Below are positions 28,620 through 35,788 of a DNA stretch of 57,265 nucleotides, in pieces. The notes under the pieces were generated by a model. It was given only the letters and a program-made list of their open reading frames with translations. It was not told the origin of the DNA and did not search any database. The stretch is from Actinomycetota bacterium (lineage in GTDB: Bacteria > Actinomycetota > Acidimicrobiia > IMCC26256 > PALSA-555), in assembly GCA_016870595.1 (NCBI GenBank), contig VGBI01000007.1, positions 1 through 57,265 on the forward strand, given 5' to 3'. Position numbers and translations under genes: made by a program. Within the stretch, counting starts at the first letter, position 1, and each line of letters begins with the position of its first letter.

Positions 28620-29261
28620 TCAAGCCGACGCGATCAGCCAGGCGTTCATCGCGAAGAAGCAGGCGCCGGCCACGACCGTGGCGACGTGCCACCACTCGTG
28701 GTACCCGAACCAGCGGGCCGACCGGCCCGGCCACCGGCAGGCGAAGCCCACCGCCCCGATCGTGTACACGAGGCCGCCGGTCACCGCGAGGCCGAGCAGG
28801 TCGGGCCGGGCCAGCAGCTGCGGGGCGGCGACGACGGCGAGCCAGCCGAGCACCAGGTAGAGCGGCGCCGAGAGCCGGCGGTAGCGCTCCAGGCCGGCGA
28901 CCTTGAGGGCGACGCCCACCGCGGCGCCGACCCACACGGCGAGGAGGAGGCTCCAGCCCCAGGTGCCGGTCAGGCCGAGGAGGCACACCGGCGTGTAGGT
29001 GCCGGCGATGAGCACGAAGATCATCGCGTGGTCGAGGCGCTGCATGACCCGGCGGACGCGGTCGCTGCGGGCGAACACGTGGTACGAGGAGCTCACGAGG
29101 TAGCAGCCAACCGCCGCGGTGCCGTAGACCGCGGCGGCGACCAGCGCCCGGGCGCCGTCGGCCAGGACCACCAGCCACACGAGCCCGCCGACCGCGGCCA
29201 CGACCGCCCCGAGGTGGATCCGGCCCCGCAGGCGGGGCACGGGGAGTGCGAGGTCGCCCAC
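28620..29261 (-). CDS. Hemolysin III / PAQR family membrane protein
   Basis: A 213-residue integral membrane protein with seven predicted helices. It keeps the PAQR zinc-site pattern: SSSYHVF (about 58-64), LDHAMIFVLIAGTYTP (about 76-91) and GYHEWWHV (about 187-194), with the His and Asp residues that form the metal site in adiponectin-receptor relatives. Bacterial members are named hemolysin III, but their physiological role is not known. The GTG start follows a TAGCCT -10 by 7 nt, and that -10 begins with the upstream gene's TAG stop. Confidence 0.9.
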   Translation of the reverse strand: MGDLALPVPRLRGRIHLGAVVAAVGGLVWLVVLADGARALVAAAVYGTAAVGCYLVSSSYHVFARSDRVRRVMQRLDHAMIFVLIAGTYTPVCLLGLTGTWGWSLLLAVWVGAAVGVALKVAGLERYRRLSAPLYLVLGWLAVVAAPQLLARPDLLGLAVTGGLVYTIGAVGFACRWPGRSARWFGYHEWWHVATVVAGACFFAMNAWLIASA

Positions 29262-29268
29262 GCCGCTC

Positions 29269-29274
29269 AGGCTA
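29269..29274 (-). promoter_or_regulatory. Leaderless -10 box overlapping the dehydrogenase stop codon
   Basis: TAGCCT on the minus strand, 7 nt before GTG 29261. Its TAG (29274-29272) is also the stop codon of the upstream alcohol dehydrogenase. Confidence 0.5.
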
Positions 29275-30312
29275 CGGGCCGGTCACGCCGCCCGGAAGGT
29301 CGACCATCAGCTTCATGCGCTCGCCCCGCCGCAGGGGGGCGAAGCCCTCGTCGACGAGGCCCGACCACGGGATGTGCTCGACCCAGCCGTCGGTCGGGTA
29401 GGCCCCCCGGACCATGAGATCGATGACCGCCTCGTAGCAGCCGTCCTCGTAGCCGAGCACGCTGCGGATGTCGACCTCACCGAGCATCAGCATCGCCGGG
29501 TTGAACGCGACCGGCTGCTCGTAGACCGCGACCACCACGACCCGGGCCCGGGCGCCGGCCACCGCGACCGACTGCAGGAAGCTCGCCGACACACCGGCGC
29601 ACTCGAACACGACGTCGGCCATGCGGCCCGTGGTCCGGGCCCGGACCACCCCGGCGACGTCGTCGGTGTCGGGATCGAGCACGTCGGGGGCACCGAGGTG
29701 GGCGATGGCGGCCCGCCGCGCGGCCGAGGGCTCGACCACGACGACGTCGTGCACACCGAGCGCCCGGAGCCCGAGGAACACCCCGATGCCGATGGGCCCG
29801 GCGCCGAAGATCACCGCGTGCATGCCCGGCTCGACGTCGCCGCGTCGGATCCCGTGGTACGACACCGCCATCGGCTCGACCAGCGCCCCGAGCTCGAGCG
29901 AGACCTCGGGCGGCAGCGCGAACACCTGGTCGAGCCGGGCGATGCAGTACTCGGCGAGCCCACCGCCCTCGGACGCCCCGCACCCGAGCGCCCGGGTCGG
30001 CGTGTGCAGGTGCGCGAGGCCGCGCCGGCACCGGTCGCACTCGTCGCACCGGAAGAACGGCCGCACCGCGACCGGGGTCCCGGGGGCGATCGACGTCACC
30101 CCGGGACCCACCCCGTCGACCACCCCGGAGAACTCGTGGCCCATGGGCACGGGCTCCGACCGGGCGAGCTGCCCCGAGTAGTACATGTGCAGGTCGCTGC
30201 CGCAGATGCCGTTGTGCGCGACGCGCAGGCGCACCTCCCCCGGCCCCGGCTCGGGGTCGGGGACCTCGTCGAGGCGGATGTCCTCGATGCCGTGCAGACG
30301 GCTGGCTCGCAC
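29272..30312 (-). CDS. Zinc-dependent medium-chain alcohol dehydrogenase (MDR)
   Basis: A 346-residue NAD(P)-dependent dehydrogenase. The catalytic zinc site is seen in GICGSDLH and MGHEFSGVV, and the nucleotide-binding loop in FGAGPIGIGVFLGL (about 181-194). The structural zinc loop reads CDECDRC and then places His where the fourth Cys usually stands (RRGLAHLH). It resembles threonine/sorbitol/butanediol-type dehydrogenases, but the substrate is unknown. GTG 30312 is supported by a GAGGAG site 6 nt upstream. It may share a transcript with the small membrane protein upstream. Confidence 0.9.
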   Translation of the reverse strand: MRASRLHGIEDIRLDEVPDPEPGPGEVRLRVAHNGICGSDLHMYYSGQLARSEPVPMGHEFSGVVDGVGPGVTSIAPGTPVAVRPFFRCDECDRCRRGLAHLHTPTRALGCGASEGGGLAEYCIARLDQVFALPPEVSLELGALVEPMAVSYHGIRRGDVEPGMHAVIFGAGPIGIGVFLGLRALGVHDVVVVEPSAARRAAIAHLGAPDVLDPDTDDVAGVVRARTTGRMADVVFECAGVSASFLQSVAVAGARARVVVVAVYEQPVAFNPAMLMLGEVDIRSVLGYEDGCYEAVIDLMVRGAYPTDGWVEHIPWSGLVDEGFAPLRRGERMKLMVDLPGGVTGP

Positions 30313-30335
30313 CGTGCGCTCCTCGGACCGGTGCC

Positions 30336-30752
30336 TCAGGCCTTGGCGAAGTAGTCGTTGGCCCGCGGGTTGAACAGGAGGTACAGGATCACGATGCCGA
30401 TCACGAGCGACAGCACGCCCATGCCGGGGCGGGTGGCGTCGTGGATCCGGAGACCCAGGAATCCACCGGCGACCTGGAACACGATCCAGACGGCGAACAG
30501 GATCCGCACGACGTTGCTCCCCCGGGCGAACGCCCCCGTCAGCAGGACCCCGATGACCCCGACGACGATCCCGACGATGCCCCACGCGACGAGCTGGTCC
30601 TGGGTGAGGCCCCAGCGGAACTGCTCACTCAGCTTGTCGGCGTCCATCAGGGTGACGATCGACATGAAGATCTGGTAGAGGAACCCGATGTAGGCGAGCA
30701 CCACGATGAGGGTGAGCCCCCCCGGACGCGTCTTCTCCTGCGGTGTGGTCAT
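30336..30752 (-). CDS. Small four-helix membrane protein
   Basis: A 138-residue membrane protein of unknown function with about four helices: LTLIVVLAYIGFLYQIFMSIV, GIVGIVVGVIGVLLTGAFA, VVRILFAVWIVFQVAGGFL and GVLSLVIGIVILYLLF, ending in NPRANDYFAKA. This resembles the general class of small actinobacterial membrane proteins with a terminal NxxxxxYF-type tail. ATG 30752 has a strong GGGAGGGG site. It is transcribed divergently from the DUF2505 gene and ends 24 nt before the dehydrogenase start. Confidence 0.8.
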   Translation of the reverse strand: MTTPQEKTRPGGLTLIVVLAYIGFLYQIFMSIVTLMDADKLSEQFRWGLTQDQLVAWGIVGIVVGVIGVLLTGAFARGSNVVRILFAVWIVFQVAGGFLGLRIHDATRPGMGVLSLVIGIVILYLLFNPRANDYFAKA

Positions 30753-30805
30753 GGCCCCTCCCTGGGTGCGGATCGAGTCGCTCCGCACGCTATCGGTGAC
30801 CGGGG

Positions 30806-30811
30806 TAGCGT
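30806..30811 (+). promoter_or_regulatory. Leaderless -10 box of the DUF2505 gene
   Basis: TAGCGT lies 6 nt before ATG 30818, with no ribosome site. Confidence 0.65.
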
Positions 30812-30817
30812 GCTCGG

Positions 30818-31312
30818 ATGGCGTTCTCGGGCGCAACGCACTACCCGGTACCGGTCGAGGCGGTGGCGGCGTGCTTCGTCGACCCGGCCGTGGTCCGGGC
30901 CCGTTACGACGCCGCCGGGGACCGTGACCTCGAGGTGCTCGAGTGCGGGGCCGACGGCGAGGACCTGGTGATCCACACCCGCCGGACCGTCGACGTCGAG
31001 GGGCTGCCCGGCTTCGCGACCAAGGTGCTGCGCCCGACCAACACGATGGAGCAGGTCGACTGCTGGGACGCCCCCGACGCCGACGGCGCGCGGTCGGGCA
31101 CCTTCACCATCGATGTGAAGGGGGCACCGGTGAAGATCCGGGGCACGATGCGGCTCGAGCCCGCCGGCGGCGGCACCCACCACACGGTGCGGGGCGAGTT
31201 CTCGGTGTCGGTCCCCCTCGTGGGCGGGCGGATCGCCGCCTGGGCCGAGGGGCCGGCGCAGCAGCGGCTCGAGGCCGAGTTCGCCTTCCACGCAGCCCGT
31301 CTGGCCGACTGA
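30818..31312 (+). CDS. DUF2505 (START-like) family protein
   Basis: A 164-residue protein that matches the actinobacterial DUF2505 pattern: it begins with FSGATHYPVPVEAVAACFVD, has repeated beta strands such as LVIHTRRTVDVEGLPGFATKVL, and ends with a long helix (GPAQQRLEAEFAFHAARLAD). The fold is probably a helix-grip (SRPBCC/START) ligand-binding domain; ligand and role are not known. It is short and soluble, with a leaderless ATG. It converges with an LLM-family gene through a perfect hairpin. Confidence 0.88.
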   Translation: MAFSGATHYPVPVEAVAACFVDPAVVRARYDAAGDRDLEVLECGADGEDLVIHTRRTVDVEGLPGFATKVLRPTNTMEQVDCWDAPDADGARSGTFTIDVKGAPVKIRGTMRLEPAGGGTHHTVRGEFSVSVPLVGGRIAAWAEGPAQQRLEAEFAFHAARLAD

Positions 31313-31316
31313 CCCG

Positions 31317-31350
31317 GACCCGTCGGACCCGGCCCCGGCTCCGACGGGTC
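31317..31350. terminator. Bidirectional hairpin between convergent genes
   Basis: A perfect 11-bp stem (31317-31327 with 31340-31350) and 12-nt loop lies between the DUF2505 gene and the LLM gene. Confidence 0.7.
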
Positions 31351-31354
31351 GGGG

Positions 31355-32284
31355 TCAGGCGCCGCGCGCGGCCGGTGACCCCGCCAGGAGATCCCCCAGG
31401 AACGCGTAGGTCCGGTCGCGCTCCTCGGCCGACCCGAAGACGCTGGCGACGAGGTCGGTGACGCCGAGCGCGCCGAGGGCGTCGAGCGCGGCCCGGGCGG
31501 TGGCCTCGTCGCCCACGATCGCGACGTCGCCCGGACCGGCCGCACCTTCACGAACGAGCATGGCCCGGTACGACGGCAGCGTGCCGTAGATCGCAAAGGT
31601 CTCGGCCGCGTTGGCGCGCGCCGCGTCGACGTCGTCGGTGATGCAGAGCGGGAAGCCCGCACCCACGATCGGGGCGGGCCGGTCGGCGGTGGCCGCCGCC
31701 TCGGCGATCGTCGGGATCACGTGGTCGCGCAGCGTGACCGGGCCGGTCATCCACGTGACCGTGCCGTCGGCGCGCGCGCCGGCGAGCTCGAGCATCTGCG
31801 GACCGAGCGCGGCGATCAAGACCCGCACGGGCGACGCTCCCCGCACGTCGAGGCCGATGCGGGCGGTGATCGTCTCGCCGCTCACGTTGACGGCACCGTC
31901 GTGCAGGAGCGGCACGAGCGCGTCGAGGTACTCGCGCATGTGCCGGAGGGGCCGCTCGAACGGGTACCCGTAGCTCCCCTCGATGATCGGGCGGTGCGAG
32001 AGCCCGATCCCGAGGGTGAGCCGACCCCCGGAGATCGACTGGGTGGTCAGCGCCTGCTGGGCCATCACGATCGGGTGGCGGGGAAAGGTCGGGACCACCG
32101 CGATGCCGAGCTCCAGGTCGGGCACCTCACGGCCCACCACCGCCAGGGCGGTCATCGCGTCCATGCCCATGGTCTGGGGGATCCAGAACGAGGCGAACCC
32201 GGATGCCGCCGCGCCGCGCGCCGCGTCGATCAGCTTGTCGATCGGGCCGCTCGAGGCGTCGCCCCGGTAGATGCCGATCCGCAT
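31355..32284 (-). CDS. LLM-class (luciferase-like) flavin/F420 oxidoreductase
   Basis: A 309-residue TIM-barrel oxidoreductase of the bacterial luciferase family, likely F420-dependent as in many actinobacteria. Features are AARGAAASGFASFWIPQTMGMDAMT (about 22-46), VPTFPRHPIVMAQQALT (about 63-79) and GGRLTLGIGLSHRPIIEG (about 85-102), the usual cofactor-binding segments. Substrate unknown. ATG 32284 has an AGGAG site. It lies 29 bp downstream of the alpha/beta-hydrolase gene on the same strand and may be co-transcribed with it. Confidence 0.9.
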   Translation of the reverse strand: MRIGIYRGDASSGPIDKLIDAARGAAASGFASFWIPQTMGMDAMTALAVVGREVPDLELGIAVVPTFPRHPIVMAQQALTTQSISGGRLTLGIGLSHRPIIEGSYGYPFERPLRHMREYLDALVPLLHDGAVNVSGETITARIGLDVRGASPVRVLIAALGPQMLELAGARADGTVTWMTGPVTLRDHVIPTIAEAAATADRPAPIVGAGFPLCITDDVDAARANAAETFAIYGTLPSYRAMLVREGAAGPGDVAIVGDEATARAALDALGALGVTDLVASVFGSAEERDRTYAFLGDLLAGSPAARGA

Positions 32285-32313
32285 GGTCACTCCTGGTCGT
32301 CGGGGCGCGGCGG

Positions 32314-33180
32314 TCAGCCGGGCAGGGTGGGCCGGACGTCGTGCTCGAGGAAGGCGATGACCGCGTCGGCGAACGCGTCGTTCTGGTCGCCCGCGACCAT
32401 GTGCGATGCACCGCGCACGTCGACGTGCTTCGCCCCGGGGATGCGGGCGAGGAACTCCTCGGTGCCCGCCGCGGTCACGACGTCGCTCAGCTTGCCGACG
32501 ACGAGCAGCGTGGGGATCCGCACGCCGTCGAGCGCCGCCTCGAACAGGGCCTGGTAGTCCTGACCGGGCACCTCGGTGCGGCCGCGGGCCATGAACGCCG
32601 GATCCCAGTGCCAGTACCAGCGGCCGTCGGGGCGCTGCCGCAGCACCTTCATCAAGCCGTTCGGGTTCATGCGCCGGGGTCGGTTGGGCGTGTACGCCGC
32701 GATGGCGTCGGCGGCGTCCTCGAGCGAGGCGAAGCCCTCGGCGCCCGAGCTCATGAAGGTCTTGATCCGCTCGATCCCGGCCGGGTTGGACCGGTGGGTG
32801 ATGTCCACGATCACCAGCCCGCTCGCCACCACCCGGTCGGAGCCCCCTTCGGCGATGATCGCGGCGACCCCGCCGAGGGAGGCGCCCACCAGCACCGGCG
32901 GTCGGCCCAGGGCGTCGGCGACGGCGACGGCGTCGTCGGCGAAGGCCCGGAACGAGTAGTCGCCGTCGGGGGCCCACTCGCTGTCGCCGTGGCCGCGCAG
33001 GTCGAGCGACACCGCCCGCCATCCGTGCTCGGCGAGCGTCCGGGCCGCGGTCCCCCAGGCGTGGCGGGTCTGACCGCCCCCGTGCATGAGGAGCACCGGC
33101 CAGGCGTCGGGCTCGCCGGAGACGTCGGCGGCGAGGTCGATCCCCTCGGACCCGGCGAAGCGGGTCGGCGTCGGTTGCAC
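32314..33180 (-). CDS. Alpha/beta-fold hydrolase
   Basis: A 288-residue serine hydrolase. It shows LLMHGGGQTRHAWG (oxyanion loop, about 30-43), SLDLRGHGDSEWAPDGDYS, the nucleophile elbow VGASLGGVA (Ser about 100), an acid region near VVGKLSDVV and the catalytic His in GASHMVAGDQ (about 258-267). The substrate cannot be deduced; such proteins are often esterases or C-C hydrolases. GTG 33180 is chosen from a CAGGAT box 6 nt upstream and the fit to family length. Confidence 0.88.
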   Translation of the reverse strand: MQPTPTRFAGSEGIDLAADVSGEPDAWPVLLMHGGGQTRHAWGTAARTLAEHGWRAVSLDLRGHGDSEWAPDGDYSFRAFADDAVAVADALGRPPVLVGASLGGVAAIIAEGGSDRVVASGLVIVDITHRSNPAGIERIKTFMSSGAEGFASLEDAADAIAAYTPNRPRRMNPNGLMKVLRQRPDGRWYWHWDPAFMARGRTEVPGQDYQALFEAALDGVRIPTLLVVGKLSDVVTAAGTEEFLARIPGAKHVDVRGASHMVAGDQNDAFADAVIAFLEHDVRPTLPG

Positions 33181-33186
33181 CCCGGC

Positions 33187-33192
33187 ATCCTG
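33187..33192 (-). promoter_or_regulatory. Possible leaderless -10 box of the alpha/beta hydrolase
   Basis: CAGGAT on the minus strand, 6 nt before GTG 33180. It departs from TANNNT at the first base. Confidence 0.35.
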
Positions 33193-33262
33193 GCACCGCC
33201 CCGGCGGGTCCGGCACACCCCGGCCCGCCGCTCCGATCCGCCATGCCGGGGGTCGACGTGCA

Positions 33263-33268
33263 TAGCCT
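33263..33268 (+). promoter_or_regulatory. Leaderless -10 box of the HD-like gene
   Basis: TAGCCT lies 6 nt before ATG 33275, with no ribosome site. Confidence 0.65.
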
Positions 33269-33274
33269 CCGGTC

Positions 33275-33973
33275 ATGGCAACGGAGCGGGACCAGACCGA
33301 TCCGGACGACGAGTCCGGGACCGGGGCGCCGGACGAGGTCCGGGTCAGCACGAAGTTCCTGCGCGCCGCGCAGTGGGCCGCCGACCGGCACGCCGAGCAC
33401 GCCGTGGGCCTGCCCGGGACGCCGTCGCTGGCCCAGGTGCTCGGGCTCGCCTCCCTGGTGATCGAGGACGGCGGCACCGAGCGTGAGGCCATCGCCGCGA
33501 TGATCGTCGACGCGCTCGGCGACGAGATGCCCACGGCCGAGCTGCGCAACCGGCTCGGGAAGAAGGTCACCGCGCTCGTGGTGGCCACCCACCCGGACCG
33601 CGGGACCATCGCCCCCGGTCGCCTGCCGCTGCGCGCCGACGACTGGCGCACCCGCGCCGCCGCGGCGCTCGAGCGCGCCGCGACCGAAGCCGACCCCAGC
33701 GCGTTGCGGATCCGCGCCGCCGGGGTGCTCCAGGAGCTCCGGATCCTCCAGCGCGAGCTCCGGCGCAACGGCACCATCGTCTACGTGCGCAGCCCCGCGC
33801 CACCCCTGGAGCTGCTCGACCACGTGCGCGCGCTCGCGGGCACCCTGGCCCGGCGCCGACCTCGCGCCGCGACCACCGCCGAGCTGCGCACGACGGTCAC
33901 CGACGTCGAGCGCCTGTCCGAGATCGAGAACGCCACCATCGCGTGGCGGGTCACCCACGCGGGCGCGGCGTAG
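33275..33973 (+). CDS. Degenerate HD-domain protein ((p)ppGpp-hydrolase-like, predicted inactive)
   Basis: A 232-residue protein. Residues about 25-115 follow the order of bacterial HD phosphohydrolases related to SpoT/MESH1 (FLRAAQWAADRHAEH, PSLAQVLGLASLVIEDGG, EREAIAAMIVDALGDE). The usual metal ligands are lost: the HD pair reads Val78-Asp79, the ED pair reads Gly82-Asp83, and the His of the PYxxHL motif is Gln54; only His39 remains. The C-terminal half (about 120-225) is helical and Arg-rich with no known motif. I infer a catalytically dead, perhaps ligand-sensing, HD domain. It has its own leaderless start and no operon partner. Confidence 0.65.
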   Translation: MATERDQTDPDDESGTGAPDEVRVSTKFLRAAQWAADRHAEHAVGLPGTPSLAQVLGLASLVIEDGGTEREAIAAMIVDALGDEMPTAELRNRLGKKVTALVVATHPDRGTIAPGRLPLRADDWRTRAAAALERAATEADPSALRIRAAGVLQELRILQRELRRNGTIVYVRSPAPPLELLDHVRALAGTLARRRPRAATTAELRTTVTDVERLSEIENATIAWRVTHAGAA

Positions 33974-33981
33974 GCGCTTCC

Positions 33982-34965
33982 ATGGCGATGTCGGCGGCGC
34001 GGTTCAACTGCATCCAGCCCGGCCTCGAGCCCAGCGAGATGTCGGCCCGGTACCGGGCCTTCGTCGACATGGCGGCCCACGCCGAGGCGAACGGCTTCTC
34101 GATGATCACGCTCGAGGAACACCACGGGGCCGACAACGGCTGGAGCCCCTCACCCCTGATCATGGCCGGGCTCGTCTTCGGCCGGACCCAGCAGATCGGG
34201 GTCAGCATCTCCGCGCTGCTGCTCCCCCTCCACGACCCGCTGCGCGTCGCCGAGGACATCGCCGTGCTCGACCACGCGAGTGGAGGCCGCCTCACCACCA
34301 TCGTCGGCCTCGGCTACCGCCCGTCGGAGTACGCCGCCCACGGCAAGGACTGGGCCGCTCGCGGCGCGCTCATGGACGAATCGGTCGACGTGCTGCTCAC
34401 GGCCTGGACCGGCGAGCCGTTCGAGTACCGGGGCACCACCGTGCGGGTGACCCCCCGGCCGCTCACCCAGCCCCACCCGATGGTCCTGCTCGGGGGCACG
34501 AGCAAGCCGGCGGCGCGTCGCGCGGCCCGGCACGGGCTGCCGATGTTCGCCGCGGCGCACCTGCCGTGGCTCGAGGCCTACTACTACGAGCAGTGCGCCG
34601 AGCACGGTACCCAGGGTTTCTACATGATGCCGGGTGAGGACACCGCGATGATCCACGTGGCCGAGGACCCCGACCGGGCCTGGGCCGAGCTCGGGCGGTA
34701 CTTCATGGAGGAGGCGGCGACGTACGCGTCGTGGCAGACCCCCGACATCAGCTCGGCCATGCACTCGCACGCACGCACCCCCGAGGACCTGCGGGCCGAG
34801 GGCATCTATCAGGTGTGCACGCCCGACGAACTCGTGGAGCGCCTGACCGCGCAGGGGCCCGGCGCGTTCGTCACGCTGCACCCACTCGTGGGCGGGATGC
34901 CGATCGACGAGGGGTGGAAGAGCCTGCAGCTCTACACCGATGCGGTGCTGCCCCGGCTCGGTTGA
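33982..34965 (+). CDS. LLM-class (luciferase-like) flavin/F420 oxidoreductase
   Basis: A 327-residue luciferase-family enzyme. The core segments are YRAFVDMAAHAEANGFSMITLEEHHGADNGWSP (about 21-53), SALLLPLHDPLRVAEDIAVLDHASGGRLT (about 76-104) and LLGGTSKPAARRAARHGLPMF (about 170-190). The EEHH element is typical of alkanal-monooxygenase-like members. Substrate unknown; F420 or FMN is likely. ATG 33982 begins 8 nt after the previous stop; an in-frame upstream extension to 33943 would overlap that gene and is unlikely. It ends 9 bp from a convergent gene. Confidence 0.88.
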   Translation: MAMSAARFNCIQPGLEPSEMSARYRAFVDMAAHAEANGFSMITLEEHHGADNGWSPSPLIMAGLVFGRTQQIGVSISALLLPLHDPLRVAEDIAVLDHASGGRLTTIVGLGYRPSEYAAHGKDWAARGALMDESVDVLLTAWTGEPFEYRGTTVRVTPRPLTQPHPMVLLGGTSKPAARRAARHGLPMFAAAHLPWLEAYYYEQCAEHGTQGFYMMPGEDTAMIHVAEDPDRAWAELGRYFMEEAATYASWQTPDISSAMHSHARTPEDLRAEGIYQVCTPDELVERLTAQGPGAFVTLHPLVGGMPIDEGWKSLQLYTDAVLPRLG

Positions 34966-34974
34966 GCCCGCGGC

Positions 34975-35631
34975 TCAGCCGTCGACGGCGCCGTCGACGA
35001 ACCGGATGCCGTCGACCAGGATCGCGGCCTTGTGCATGCGCCCACGCGCCGGCTCGATCGCGAGGATCCGGCCCACCCACATCGCGGCGAGCTGCACCAG
35101 CGCACTGCGCCGGGGTGCGTCGAGCGGCTGACCCCCCCGGGGCGCGAGGTACGCGTTGACCGTGACGCGCTGCACCAGCCGCGGGTCGACCGGCACCCCG
35201 GCGGCACGCATCCGCTGCACGACGAGCGACGCGAGCAGCTCGAGCTCGTAGGCGCCCAGGCGGAACGATCCGACGAGGTCGAGCCCGAGCTTGGCCGCGA
35301 CCGCGAGGGGCACGGCCCGCCGCCCGAGCTTCAGGGTTCGTCGCGACCGGGCCGCGAGGGCCAGGAACAGCGCGCCCCCGAACGGCGCGGGGTGTCCGTC
35401 GTGCTCGAGGCGGTCGATCAGCGCGGCCGCGTCGTGGACCGGCAGTGGATCGGCGATCGCGGCGCGCACGATTCGGTCGAGCAGCACCTCGAGCGCCTCG
35501 GTCGCCGTGGCGGGCAGGCCCCGGATCCGGGCGCCCCAGCCCGCGGCCCGCCAGGCCTCGCCCACGGAGCGGGCGGCATCGTCGGCGGCGACCCGGACGT
35601 CGACGGGGAGCGGGCCCCCGGCCGCCGGCAC
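34975..35631 (-). CDS. Uncharacterised protein (start uncertain)
   Basis: An uncharacterised soluble protein of 218 residues from GTG 35631. The frame is open further upstream, and a TACGCT -10 lies exactly 6 nt before an ATC codon at 35745, which would add 38 residues including a DPVDPVDPVDPVD repeat. The protein is helical and rich in Ala, Leu and Arg, with a conserved-looking middle (RRTLKLGRRAVPLAVAAKLG, then FRLGAYELELLASLVVQRM) and the tail GRMHKAAILVDGIRFVDGAVDG. I see no catalytic or DNA-binding motif I can name. It is transcribed divergently from the acyl-CoA ligase gene. Confidence 0.65.
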   Translation of the reverse strand: MPAAGGPLPVDVRVAADDAARSVGEAWRAAGWGARIRGLPATATEALEVLLDRIVRAAIADPLPVHDAAALIDRLEHDGHPAPFGGALFLALAARSRRTLKLGRRAVPLAVAAKLGLDLVGSFRLGAYELELLASLVVQRMRAAGVPVDPRLVQRVTVNAYLAPRGGQPLDAPRRSALVQLAAMWVGRILAIEPARGRMHKAAILVDGIRFVDGAVDG

Positions 35632-35751
35632 CAGGGCGCCGGGCGGGGTCGCCGCGGGATCGACCGGGTCGACCGGATCGACCGGGTCGACCGGATCTCG
35701 GCCGTCGGGGCCCTCGGGGCCGTGGGAACGGGGGCGCAGGACGATGGGCCC

Positions 35752-35757
35752 AGCGTA
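35752..35757 (-). promoter_or_regulatory. -10 box of the uncharacterised divergent gene
   Basis: TACGCT on the minus strand, the same hexamer and 6-nt spacing as uvrD, but followed by ATC (35745-35743) rather than ATG or GTG. Confidence 0.45.
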
Positions 35758-35775
35758 GGCGGGACCAACGGTCGG

Positions 35776-35781
35776 TAGCCT
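35776..35781 (+). promoter_or_regulatory. Leaderless -10 box of the acyl-CoA ligase
   Basis: TAGCCT lies 7 nt before GTG 35789. It is back-to-back with the minus-strand TACGCT only 18 bp away, so the two promoters may interfere. Confidence 0.6.
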
Positions 35782-35788
35782 GCGGCCG

